A stretch of DNA of 58,950 nucleotides. Origin: an uncultured Clostridium sp. (lineage in GTDB: Bacteria > Bacillota > Clostridia > TANB77 > CAG-508). The translations under genes were made by a program, and so were the position numbers. The stretch spans positions 1 through 58,950 of the forward strand of contig USQZ01000005.1 of assembly GCA_900556975.1 (NCBI GenBank). The letters are read 5' to 3'. The notes beneath the pieces were generated by a model. It was not told where the DNA came from. It searched no databases and saw only the letters and a list, made by a program, of their open reading frames with translations. Position 1 is the first letter of the stretch. Each line of letters begins with the position of its first letter. This document shows, piece after piece, positions 34,134 through 41,373 of this stretch.

Positions 34134-34715
34134 ATGAATAACTTAATTGAAATAAGATGGCACGGTAGAGGTGGTCAAGGTGCTAAAACAGCCTCTCTTC
34201 TACTTGCAGACGCAGCATTCAACACTGGGAAATATATTCAAGGGTTCCCTGAATATGGTCCAGAAAGAATGGGTGCACCAATAACAGCTTACAACAGAAT
34301 AAGTAATTCACCAATAACAATACACAGTAACATTTATGAACCTGACTATGTAGTAGTTGTTGATGATACATTATTAGAATCAGTAGACGTTGCAAGTGGG
34401 CTTAAAGAAACAGGTGCTATTGTAATAAACACAACAAAAAACAACGAAACAATTAAGCAAGCACTATCACACTACAAAGGTTCAATTTATAAAATTGATG
34501 CAAGAAAAATATCAATGGAAACACTAGGGAAATATTTTCCAAACACACCAATGCTTGCAGCAATCGTAAAAGTAAGTCAAATAATGACAGACGAAGAATT
34601 TTTAGCAGACATGGTTGGATCATTCAAGCATAAATTTGCTAAAAAACCAGAAGTAATAGAAGGAAACATGAAGGCTCTTGAAATGGCTCTTCGTGAAGTT
34701 GAAAAAGTACAATAA
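34134..34715 (+). CDS. porG: 2-oxoacid:ferredoxin oxidoreductase, gamma subunit
   Basis: Gamma subunit of a four-subunit (POR-type) enzyme that oxidatively decarboxylates pyruvate or another 2-oxoacid to the acyl-CoA with ferredoxin reduction. The start IEIRWHGRGGQGAKTASLLL and FPEYGPERMGAPITAYNRIS near residue 45 are the family signature. It has 193 residues, after AAAGGAGGAACAAAC. First of porG-porD-porA-porB; a C-family foldback repeat (34721-34846) separates it from porD. The substrate (pyruvate versus branched-chain oxoacid) cannot be fixed by eye. Confidence 0.92.
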   Translation: MNNLIEIRWHGRGGQGAKTASLLLADAAFNTGKYIQGFPEYGPERMGAPITAYNRISNSPITIHSNIYEPDYVVVVDDTLLESVDVASGLKETGAIVINTTKNNETIKQALSHYKGSIYKIDARKISMETLGKYFPNTPMLAAIVKVSQIMTDEEFLADMVGSFKHKFAKKPEVIEGNMKALEMALREVEKVQ

Positions 34716-34720
34716 AAAAT

Positions 34721-34846
34721 ATCTTGGTTTGAAAAAAATGACTTAGAGCAAGAAAAAAATTATTTTGAAATCTTCACGTACCTATGCACATTTTGGTATT
34801 CAAAATAATTTTTAACACAGCTACCAGTCAATATCTTCAAGCCCAA
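34721..34846 (+). repeat. Foldback repeat family C, copy 2 (inside the por operon)
   Basis: Inner 15-bp arms AAAAATTATTTTGAA (34755-34769) and complement (34799-34813) are perfect, and differ from those of C copy 1. The outer arms contain ATGACT/AGTCAAT where C1 has ATTGGCT/AGCCAAT. The right end stops about five bases before the porD Shine-Dalgarno sequence. Confidence 0.85.
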
Positions 34847-34866
34847 TATAAGGAGGTTACAAACAA

Positions 34867-35160
34867 ATGAGTAATGAAATAAACCCAACCACACCATATC
34901 AAGACTTAACAATCGGTGGCAACATCTACACAGCCGGCAATGCAAAAGAATTCAAAACCGGTGATTGGAGAAGTCAAAAACCAATATGGATAGAAGAAAA
35001 ATGCAAACAATGTGGATTATGCTTCCCTGTATGTCCAGACGATGCAATACCAGTAACAAAAGATCAAAAAAGAACAGACTTTAATTATGATGCATGTAAA
35101 GGATGCATGGTATGCTTAAAAGCATGCCCATTCAATGCAATAGAAAAGGAGGTTAAATAA
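34867..35160 (+). CDS. porD: 2-oxoacid:ferredoxin oxidoreductase, delta (ferredoxin-like) subunit
   Basis: A 97-residue subunit holding two 4Fe-4S clusters that carry electrons from the TPP site to external ferredoxin. The cluster motifs are CKQCGLCFPVCPDDAIP near residue 52 and CKGCMVCLKACPFNAIE near residue 78, both with four cysteines. The N-terminal segment has DWRSQKPIW, usual for PorD. The ATG follows AAGGAGGTTACAAACAA and the stop overlaps the porA ATG (TAATG). Confidence 0.95.
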   Translation: MSNEINPTTPYQDLTIGGNIYTAGNAKEFKTGDWRSQKPIWIEEKCKQCGLCFPVCPDDAIPVTKDQKRTDFNYDACKGCMVCLKACPFNAIEKEVK

Positions 35161-36341
35161 TGGGAATACGTGAAAGATTAAGTGGAAACGAAGCTGTAGC
35201 AACAGCAATGAAACAAATAAACCCAGACGTAGTAGCAGCCTTCCCTATCACACCATCAACTGAAATACCACAATACTTCTCAACATTTGTAAGCAACGGT
35301 CAAGTTGATACAAACTTTGTTGCAGTAGAAAGTGAACACAGCGCAATGAGTGCATGTATAGGATCAGAAGCAGCTGGAGCAAGAACAATGACAGCAACAT
35401 CTGCTAATGGACTATCTCTTATGTGGGAAATGATCTATATAGCATCTAGCCTACGTTTACCTATAGTAATGTCACTTGTAAACAGAGCTGTATCAGGGCC
35501 CCTAAACATCCATAATGATCACTCAGATGCAATGGGTGTTAGAGATAGCGGATGGATACAACTATTTTCAGAAAACAATCAAGAAGCATATGACAACACA
35601 ATAATGGCAAACAGAATCGCTGAACACAAAGACGTTCTACTTCCATTAATGGTATGTCAAGATGGCTTCATAACATCACATTCTATTGAAAATATAGAAT
35701 TAATTGAAGATGATAAAGTTAAAAATTTCGTAGGACAATATAAACCTGAGCACTATTTATTAGATGACAAAAATCCAATGGCTATTGGACCTTTAGACCT
35801 ACAAGCTTACCTATTCGAACATAAAGCTCAACAAGCAATCGCAATGAAAAATGCTAAAAAAGTAATATTAGAAGTAGCAGAAGAATTTGAAAAAATGACA
35901 GGAAGAAAATATGGACTTTTCGAAGAATATAAATTAGACGATGCAGATTTCGCAATAGTATGTATGAACTCAACTGCAGGAACAGCTAAAGCAGCAATAG
36001 ATGAATTAAGAGAACAAGGAATAAAAGCAGGATTACTTAAAGTTAGAGTTTTCCGTCCATTCCCTGGTGAAGAAATTGCAAAAGCACTATCTAAAGTAAA
36101 ATCTGTAGCAATTCTTGATAAAGCAGATTCCTTAAATGGTCAAGGTGGAGCTCTTTATGAAGACGTTGTAGCTGGAATGTATAATGAAAAATTATCTATT
36201 CCTGCTGTTAATTACATTTATGGAATTGGTGGTAGAGATACAACAGTTAAAGAAATAAAATCAGTATTCGAAGATTTAAGCAAATTAGAAGAAAAAGTAG
36301 AAAATCCATATAGATATTTAGGTTTAAGGGGGGATAAATAA
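35160..36341 (+). CDS. porA: 2-oxoacid:ferredoxin oxidoreductase, alpha subunit
   Basis: Alpha subunit with the pyrimidine-binding (PYR) TPP domain. The signature AAFPITPSTEIPQYFS near residue 25, FVAVESEHSAMSACIGSEAAGARTMTATSANGL near residue 60 (in parts: VESEHSAMSACIGSEAAGAR), and the domain II segment LLKVRVFRPFPGEEIAKAL near residue 295 are clear. The 393-residue length is typical. The start overlaps porD by one base and the end overlaps porB in the same way, which points to coupled translation and equal stoichiometry. Confidence 0.95.
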   Translation: MGIRERLSGNEAVATAMKQINPDVVAAFPITPSTEIPQYFSTFVSNGQVDTNFVAVESEHSAMSACIGSEAAGARTMTATSANGLSLMWEMIYIASSLRLPIVMSLVNRAVSGPLNIHNDHSDAMGVRDSGWIQLFSENNQEAYDNTIMANRIAEHKDVLLPLMVCQDGFITSHSIENIELIEDDKVKNFVGQYKPEHYLLDDKNPMAIGPLDLQAYLFEHKAQQAIAMKNAKKVILEVAEEFEKMTGRKYGLFEEYKLDDADFAIVCMNSTAGTAKAAIDELREQGIKAGLLKVRVFRPFPGEEIAKALSKVKSVAILDKADSLNGQGGALYEDVVAGMYNEKLSIPAVNYIYGIGGRDTTVKEIKSVFEDLSKLEEKVENPYRYLGLRGDK

Positions 36342-37294
36342 TGGCATACAATTTAAAAGAAATAATGGCAACAAAACCTTCTAGATTAACATCAGGTCAC
36401 AGAATGTGTGCAGGATGTGGAGCACCTGGTGTAGCAAGAATGGTATTAAGAGCATTAAAACCAGAAGATCATGCAGTAATCGCAAACGCAACAGGATGTA
36501 TGGAAGTATCTACTTTCATCTATCCATACACAGCATGGACAGATTCATTTATACACACAGCATTCGAATGTGCAGGAGCAACTATCTCAGGAGCTGAAGC
36601 TGCATATCAATCAATGAAAAAACAAGGAAAACTACCAGAAGGGAAAGAAACAAAATTCATTGCATTTGGTGGAGACGGTGGAACTTATGATATAGGATTA
36701 CAAAGTTTATCAGGAGCAATGGAAAGAGGTCACGACATGGTTTACGTATGTTATGACAATGGTGCATACATGAATACAGGTATACAACGTTCATCAGCCA
36801 CTCCAAAATTTGCAGATACAACAACCTCACCTGCTGGAAGCGTAATACCAGGAAAAATGCAAAACAGGAAAGACTTAACAAAAATAATGGTTGGTCATCA
36901 TCTTCCTTACGTTGCCCAAACATTAGCAATGACAAACTTTAAAGATTTATATGAAAAATCAGAAAAAGCAATATATACAGAAGGTCCTGCATTCTTAAAT
37001 GTAATGGCACCATGTCCACGTGGTTGGGGTTATAATACTGAAGATTTGATGCAAATTAATAAATTAGCCGCAGATACTTGCTACTGGCCATTGTATGAAG
37101 TAGTAGATGGAAAATATCATATTACTTACAAACCTGCTAAAAAATTACCAATTGAAGAATTCCTAAGACCTCAAAAAAGATTTAAACACATGTTTAAACC
37201 AGGTAACGAATGGATGATTCAAGAATTTCAAGCAGAAGTTGACAGACGTTGGCAAGAACTTCTTGATTTAGAAGAATTAACAAATAAAGAATAA
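36341..37294 (+). CDS. porB: 2-oxoacid:ferredoxin oxidoreductase, beta subunit
   Basis: Beta subunit with the TPP pyrophosphate domain and a proximal 4Fe-4S cluster. HRMCAGCGAPGVARM near residue 21 and a later conserved cysteine (NATGCMEVS, APCPRGWGY) are the cluster ligands. GGDGGTYDIGLQSLSGAMERG near residue 108 (GDGGTYDIG, Mg-TPP motif) and CYDNGAYMNTGIQRSSATP follow. The 317-residue length is typical. It is the last gene of the operon, followed by A copy 3, which may act as its terminator. Confidence 0.95.
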   Translation: MAYNLKEIMATKPSRLTSGHRMCAGCGAPGVARMVLRALKPEDHAVIANATGCMEVSTFIYPYTAWTDSFIHTAFECAGATISGAEAAYQSMKKQGKLPEGKETKFIAFGGDGGTYDIGLQSLSGAMERGHDMVYVCYDNGAYMNTGIQRSSATPKFADTTTSPAGSVIPGKMQNRKDLTKIMVGHHLPYVAQTLAMTNFKDLYEKSEKAIYTEGPAFLNVMAPCPRGWGYNTEDLMQINKLAADTCYWPLYEVVDGKYHITYKPAKKLPIEEFLRPQKRFKHMFKPGNEWMIQEFQAEVDRRWQELLDLEELTNKE

Positions 37295-37319
37295 CAAAAT
37301 TAAATTTATTCAACTATTA

Positions 37320-37450
37320 TTAAGAAAATATTATATTTATTTTTTCGTTCCTTGCTAAAACATTTTCCCACCTCTTAAACTTCGTTTAAAAGGTTAGGGA
37401 AAAACTTTCAAACTGCGCGTCACTCAAAAATCAAATATAATATTTTCTTA
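37320..37450 (-). repeat. Foldback repeat family A, copy 3
   Basis: In the opposite orientation to A1 and A2, between the convergent genes porB and engB. The arms 37320-37345 and 37425-37450 match over 19 contiguous bp (TTAAGAAAATATTATATTT...) plus more after a small mismatch. In the core the usual TTTTACC/GGTAAAA stem is replaced by TTTTCCC/GGGAAAA, a compensatory change. Confidence 0.88.
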
Positions 37451-37463
37451 ACAAGTCTAATAA

Positions 37464-38042
37464 TTATATAAAATTCTCAATTTCCTTCCAAACATCATCA
37501 GAATAAATTTTTCTTTCAGCTGAAAAAGGAAGAAGCGTAGAAAACGACAAACCTAAAGACTCCTTTATCTTCTCAAGCTCCATATCAACTTTGGTAACAG
37601 CGATTTTATCAGCCTTATTTGCAATAAGCATAAAAGGAAGATTAGTCCTTTTAATATACTCAAACATATGAGCATCATCAGCAGTAGGCTTATGTCTAAT
37701 ATCTAAAAGAAGCACAATAAGCGCAATATTCTGACATTTTTGCAAATAATCTTCTATAAAACGTCCCATATTAACCTGTTCTTCTTTACTTAATTTGCTA
37801 TAACCGTAACCAGGTAAATCAACAAAATAAAAATTATTATCAATATTATAAAAATTAATTTGTCTTGTTTTTCCTGGAGTATTACTAGTTCTAGCCAAAG
37901 ATTTTCTATTAAGCATTGTATTGATAAAAGAAGATTTACCAACATTAGATTTACCAACAAGAACAATTTGAGGTAAATCATTTTTTGGATATTGGGCTGG
38001 TTTTACAGCAGATATTTCAAATTGTGGATTTTTAACAATCAT
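37464..38042 (-). CDS. engB: Ribosome biogenesis GTPase EngB (YsxC/YihA)
   Basis: GTPase needed for late large-subunit assembly. G1 GKSNVGKSSFINTML near residue 30, G2 TSNTPGKTRQINFYN, G3 VDLPGYGYSKLS, G4 IANKADKI near residue 140 and G5 FSAERKI are in order. The 192-residue length is normal. The ORF opens with MIVKNPQFEISAVKPAQYP. It stands alone between porB (convergent) and serS. Confidence 0.96.
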   Translation of the reverse strand: MIVKNPQFEISAVKPAQYPKNDLPQIVLVGKSNVGKSSFINTMLNRKSLARTSNTPGKTRQINFYNIDNNFYFVDLPGYGYSKLSKEEQVNMGRFIEDYLQKCQNIALIVLLLDIRHKPTADDAHMFEYIKRTNLPFMLIANKADKIAVTKVDMELEKIKESLGLSFSTLLPFSAERKIYSDDVWKEIENFI

Positions 38043-38144
38043 ATTAATTTCTCCATTTCTATTTTATATTGTAGCAAACTTTCTAGATGGCTATAATATA
38101 AAGCGTTTTGACCAAATTTAAATTTGGCTAAATTTGTAAATAAT

Positions 38145-38190
38145 AAGCGGACTTCAAATATTTTAATACAACCTTTATAATAGTCCGCTT
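38145..38190 (-). terminator. serS terminator, family E-like stem
   Basis: AAGCGGACT (38145-38153) pairs with AGTCCGCTT (38182-38190) across a 28-base loop. The arms match stem I of family E, and TTATTT follows on the serS strand, so it could be a reduced E copy acting as terminator. Confidence 0.65.
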
Positions 38191-38200
38191 TTTATAAGCT

Positions 38201-39487
38201 TTATGCTTTTGGTTTTAAAACCTCAATTCCCCCCATATATGGTCTTAATACTTCTGGGATAGTAATTGAACCATCTTTTTGATAGTGATTTTCTAAGAAA
38301 GCAATTAACATACGAGGTGGAGCAACAACAGTGTTGTTAAGTGTATGAGCATAATAATTACCTTTTTCACCTTTTATACGAATTCCAAGACGTCTAGCTT
38401 GCGCATCTGTTAAGTTTGAACAACTTCCAACCTCGAAGTATTTTTGTTGACGAGGACTCCAAGCTTCAACATCACAAGATTTTGCCTTTAAGTCAGCTAA
38501 ATCTCCAGAACAACATTCCAAAGTTCTAACAGGAATATCCATACTTCTGAATAATTCAACTGTGTATTGCCACATTTTTTCATACCAATCCCAAGATTCA
38601 TCAGGTTCACAAACAACAATCATTTCTTGTTTTTCAAATTGATGTATTCTGTAAATACCACGTTCTTCAATACCATGAGCACCTTTTTCTTTTCTAAAAC
38701 ATGGGGAATAAGAAGTCATAGTATAAGGTAAGTTAGCTTTATCTAAGATTTGTCCTTTAAATTTACCAATCATAGAATGCTCACTAGTTCCAATTAAATA
38801 TAAATCTTCACCTTCAATTTTATACATCATTGCATCCATTTCTTCAAAGCTCATAACACCAGTAACAACATCAGATCTAATCATATAAGGTGGGATACAA
38901 TATGTAAATCCTTTATTAATCATAAAATCTCTAGCGTAAGATAAAACTGCTGAATGAAGTCTAGCAATATCACCAACTAAATAGTAAAAACCATTTCCAG
39001 CAACTCTACGAGCAGCATCTAAATCTATACCAGCTAAACTTTCCATTATATCTGTGTGGTATGGAATTTCATAATCAGGAACAACGGGCTTACCAAATTT
39101 TTCGTTTTCAACATTTTCACTATCATCTTTACCTATAGGAACAGACTCATGCATAATATTAGGAATTTTCATCATAATGTTTGTAACTTTCTCTGAATAT
39201 TCAGCTTCCAGTTTTTCATTTTCAGCAAGTTCATCATTAATTTTTTTAACTTCAGCTTTAATTTTTTCAGCTTCATCTTTTTTACCATCACGCATTAATC
39301 CACCAATTTGTGTACTAAGTGAATTTCTTTGAGCTCTTAACTCATCTCCATGAAGTTTTAATTCTCTGTTTTTGTTATCAAGTTCAATAACCTCATCAAC
39401 AAGAGGTAATTTGTGCATTTGAAACTTGTTTTTGATATTTTGTTTAACAATATCAGGGTTTTCTCTTAAAAATTTAATATCAATCAT
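38201..39487 (-). CDS. serS: Seryl-tRNA synthetase
   Basis: Class II aminoacyl-tRNA synthetase charging tRNA-Ser. The N-terminal antiparallel coiled coil (about 30-105) binds the long variable arm. Motif 2 TSYSPCFRKEKGAHGIEERGIYRIHQFEK (core CFRKEKGAHG near residue 265) and motif 3 NTVVAPPRMLIAFLENH near residue 385 are intact, as is VGTSEHS-like LIGTSEHSMIG. The 428-residue length is normal. It lies 17 bp downstream of the DUF1653 gene, under control of the serine T-box at 39919-40131. Confidence 0.98.
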   Translation of the reverse strand: MIDIKFLRENPDIVKQNIKNKFQMHKLPLVDEVIELDNKNRELKLHGDELRAQRNSLSTQIGGLMRDGKKDEAEKIKAEVKKINDELAENEKLEAEYSEKVTNIMMKIPNIMHESVPIGKDDSENVENEKFGKPVVPDYEIPYHTDIMESLAGIDLDAARRVAGNGFYYLVGDIARLHSAVLSYARDFMINKGFTYCIPPYMIRSDVVTGVMSFEEMDAMMYKIEGEDLYLIGTSEHSMIGKFKGQILDKANLPYTMTSYSPCFRKEKGAHGIEERGIYRIHQFEKQEMIVVCEPDESWDWYEKMWQYTVELFRSMDIPVRTLECCSGDLADLKAKSCDVEAWSPRQQKYFEVGSCSNLTDAQARRLGIRIKGEKGNYYAHTLNNTVVAPPRMLIAFLENHYQKDGSITIPEVLRPYMGGIEVLKPKA

Positions 39488-39504
39488 AATAATCTCCTTT
39501 CAAA

Positions 39505-39768
39505 TTATTTATTTATATAATCTTTATTTATATCTTCACATAATTCAAATCTATGTGATTGACCAGTTATATTATCAGGTCTTTCAGGAATAGATTCTAA
39601 AAACATAGACTCACGTCTAACCCAAATATTTCTGTTATCTTCTCTTGGGTATAGAGGTTTGTAAACTACCATTCTTTCTTGAGTTTCGGAGTCGTACGCA
39701 ACATTTTCAACAAAATAATAATTTCCTTTAAAATGTCTGTACACTTTACCAATTTTAACTTCTTCCAT
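39505..39768 (-). CDS. DUF1653 domain protein
   Basis: A small 87-residue protein of the DUF1653 family: KIGKVYRHFKGNYYFVENVAYDSETQE at residues 5-31 (core YRHFKGNYYFV), YKPLYPREDNRNIWVRRESMFLE and the C-terminal RFELCED. It has an SH3-like small beta fold in related proteins; function unknown. It is placed between the Ser T-box and serS, so it is expected to rise with serine starvation. The ATG follows AGGAAGAATTTT. An E-family repeat fills the gap between the T-box terminator and this gene. Confidence 0.88.
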   Translation of the reverse strand: MEEVKIGKVYRHFKGNYYFVENVAYDSETQERMVVYKPLYPREDNRNIWVRRESMFLESIPERPDNITGQSHRFELCEDINKDYINK

Positions 39769-39801
39769 AAAATTCTTCCTTTCTTATGGTGGTAAAAAAT
39801 A

Positions 39802-39917
39802 GAACAAAAGAGGACTTTAATAACATTTTTAAGTCCGCGTTTTTGTTCGCATGCGAAATTTGCTTTGCAAATTTCAGAGCATTGTTATTTTATATAATAG
39901 TAAGCTCTATTATATAA
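39802..39917 (+). repeat. Foldback repeat family E, copy 3
   Basis: Stem I GAACAAAAGAGGACT/AAGTCCGCGTTTTTGTTC, stem II CGCATGCG and AAATTTGC-TTT-GCAAATTT, and stem III TTATATAATAG (39890-39900) / CTATTATATAA (39907-39917). It occupies nearly the whole space between the T-box terminator and the DUF1653 gene. Confidence 0.85.
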
Positions 39918-39918
39918 C

Positions 39919-40131
39919 AAAAAGCCCTTATGCTTTTTTAGCATAAGGGCGAATATTCGCGGTACCACCTTGATTTATAACTTTTATAGTACGTAACCAG
40001 TACAAATGGTCTAACTTATTAGGTTAGAAGCTAAAGAGTAGATTCATAAAATGTTTTAATCTGTTTTCACCGACCACAGACTCTCTAAATAAAACTTAGA
40101 TTATTACTAATCTCTTATCTCTGCCAAATTA
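39919..40131 (-). promoter_or_regulatory. Serine T-box leader (DUF1653-serS)
   Basis: Reads uncharged tRNA-Ser and prevents termination when serine is scarce. On the minus strand: stem I with AGTA (loop E) and a specifier UCU followed by A in GAATCTACTC, the distal GGTGAAAACAGA region, the T-box AAGGTGGTACCGCG (39958-39972), and a terminator GCCCTTATGC-TAAAAAA-GCATAAGGGC with a U-tract (39919-39950). UCU is a serine codon, matching the serS gene downstream. Confidence 0.93.
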
Positions 40132-40139
40132 TGTATACA

Positions 40140-40168
40140 ATTGTAGCACGGAAGAAATAATTTGTCAA
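40140..40168 (-). promoter_or_regulatory. Promoter of the serine T-box operon
   Basis: TTGACA (40163-40168), a 17-bp spacer and TACAAT (40140-40145) on the minus strand, directly upstream of the T-box. Confidence 0.85.
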
Positions 40169-40234
40169 TTAGAATTGATTGAAAAAATCTTGAAAAAAAT
40201 ATATAATTCTTAAAAAGAAAGAAGATGAAGAAAA

Positions 40235-40885
40235 ATGAAAAAATATAATTTAGGATTAATATGTGGAAGATTTGGTCCAATACACAAAGGCCACCAATCA
40301 ATTATAAATACAAGTATAGAAAGATGCGATAAAACACTTATTTTTGTTGGATCAGCACAAGAAAGTGGAACTTTGCGAAATCCATTTTCTGCAGATTTTA
40401 GAACGGATTTAATTAGAAAAGTATTCCCAGATAAAAATAAAGTTCAAATAGAAAAATTAGATGACATGACAAATGAGTATGACATCAATTCAATTTGGGG
40501 ACAATATGTAATAGACAAAACAATAGAAGCAACAGGAAGAAAAGCCGATGCAATAATATCTGGAAATGATGAATCAAGAAGAAATTGGTTTTCAGAAGGA
40601 CAAATGAGGAAAGTAAAAGAAATATTAGTAGATAGAAGAAAAATAAGTATTTCAGCAACACTTTTACGTGGATATATTTTAATTGATGATAAAAGAGAAT
40701 TTATAAAATATGTACCAGAAGAGATAATACCAGAGTTTGATATAATAAGAAAAGAATTATTAAAAAGTGAAATTTATGCATTAATATTAGATGAAATGGG
40801 AGAGAATTTATCAATAGAAAATTACAAAAAAATATATGATATATACGAAAAAGAAGATAAAAAAATTAAAATGAGTAATATTTAA
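40235..40885 (+). CDS. NMN/nicotinate-nucleotide adenylyltransferase-like protein
   Basis: Nucleotidyltransferase of the NadM/NadR type. The start GLICGRFGPIHKGHQSII at residues 6-23 contains the ATP-binding GRFxPxHxGH motif, and ISISATLLRGY near residue 145 is the second ATP motif (ISxTxxR). The remainder (about 155-216) is helical. It most resembles NMN adenylyltransferases rather than the usual NadD of Bacillota, so it may make NAD from NMN. Other cytidylyltransferase-like substrates cannot be excluded. It is followed by the DUF2508 gene and is divergent from the serine T-box. Confidence 0.8.
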   Translation: MKKYNLGLICGRFGPIHKGHQSIINTSIERCDKTLIFVGSAQESGTLRNPFSADFRTDLIRKVFPDKNKVQIEKLDDMTNEYDINSIWGQYVIDKTIEATGRKADAIISGNDESRRNWFSEGQMRKVKEILVDRRKISISATLLRGYILIDDKREFIKYVPEEIIPEFDIIRKELLKSEIYALILDEMGENLSIENYKKIYDIYEKEDKKIKMSNI

Positions 40886-40922
40886 AAAGTCCAAGCATAT
40901 AATAACGATAGGAGGATAAAAA

Positions 40923-41168
40923 ATGTACGAGTCTTATATTAAAGAAGTTCCTATCGTGGATTTAAAAAAAGAGGATTATGATGAATCAATTATTCAGTGT
41001 ATTACTGAATCACAAAAACGACTAGAACTTGCACATAGAAATTTTGAATATGCAAGAGGAGAACTAGTTGATTATTATGCATATCAAATCAAGTCCGAAC
41101 AATCCAAAATAAGTTACTTATTAAAACAAGCAAAAAAATATCAAAGAACAAAAGCGGACTATTTATAA
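40923..41168 (+). CDS. DUF2508 family protein (YaaL-like)
   Basis: An 81-residue helical protein. CITESQKRLELAHRNFEYA near residue 27 and ELVDYYAYQIKSEQSKISYLLKQAKK match the short DUF2508/YaaL family, usually found near recR and bofA in sporeformers; here that context is absent. The ATG follows GATAGGAGGATAAAAA. The last seven codons (RTKADYL) and the stop lie inside E copy 4, so the C-terminus is specified by the repeat. Function unknown. Confidence 0.82.
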   Translation: MYESYIKEVPIVDLKKEDYDESIIQCITESQKRLELAHRNFEYARGELVDYYAYQIKSEQSKISYLLKQAKKYQRTKADYL

Positions 41169-41292
41169 TATTTACGGTTATTATAATATTACACAGTCCG
41201 CGTATTTGTTCGTGTGCGAATTTTGTAAAGCAAATTTCTGTACAATGTTTTATTTAATATAATAAGAAGTTAAAAGAACTTACTATTATATT
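41146..41292 (+). repeat. Foldback repeat family E, copy 4
   Basis: Stem I GAACAAAAGCGGACT ... CAGTCCGCG ... TTTGTTC, stem II GTGCGAATTTTG/CAAATTTCTGTAC, and stem III AATATAATAAGAAGTT with its near complement (about 41255-41292). The left end overlaps the last 23 bp of the DUF2508 gene. Convergent with glmS. Confidence 0.85.
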
Positions 41293-41373
41293 AAAAGCAG
41301 TAGATATTAAAATCTACTGCTTTTGATTGATTTGATTTGTGATTTGTAATTTTTTTAAAATTAAATAATAATG

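Noticed and set aside
40107..40301. 64-codon minus-strand ORF over the T-box promoter
   Set aside because: It overlaps the T-box leader and promoter, which are strongly supported.
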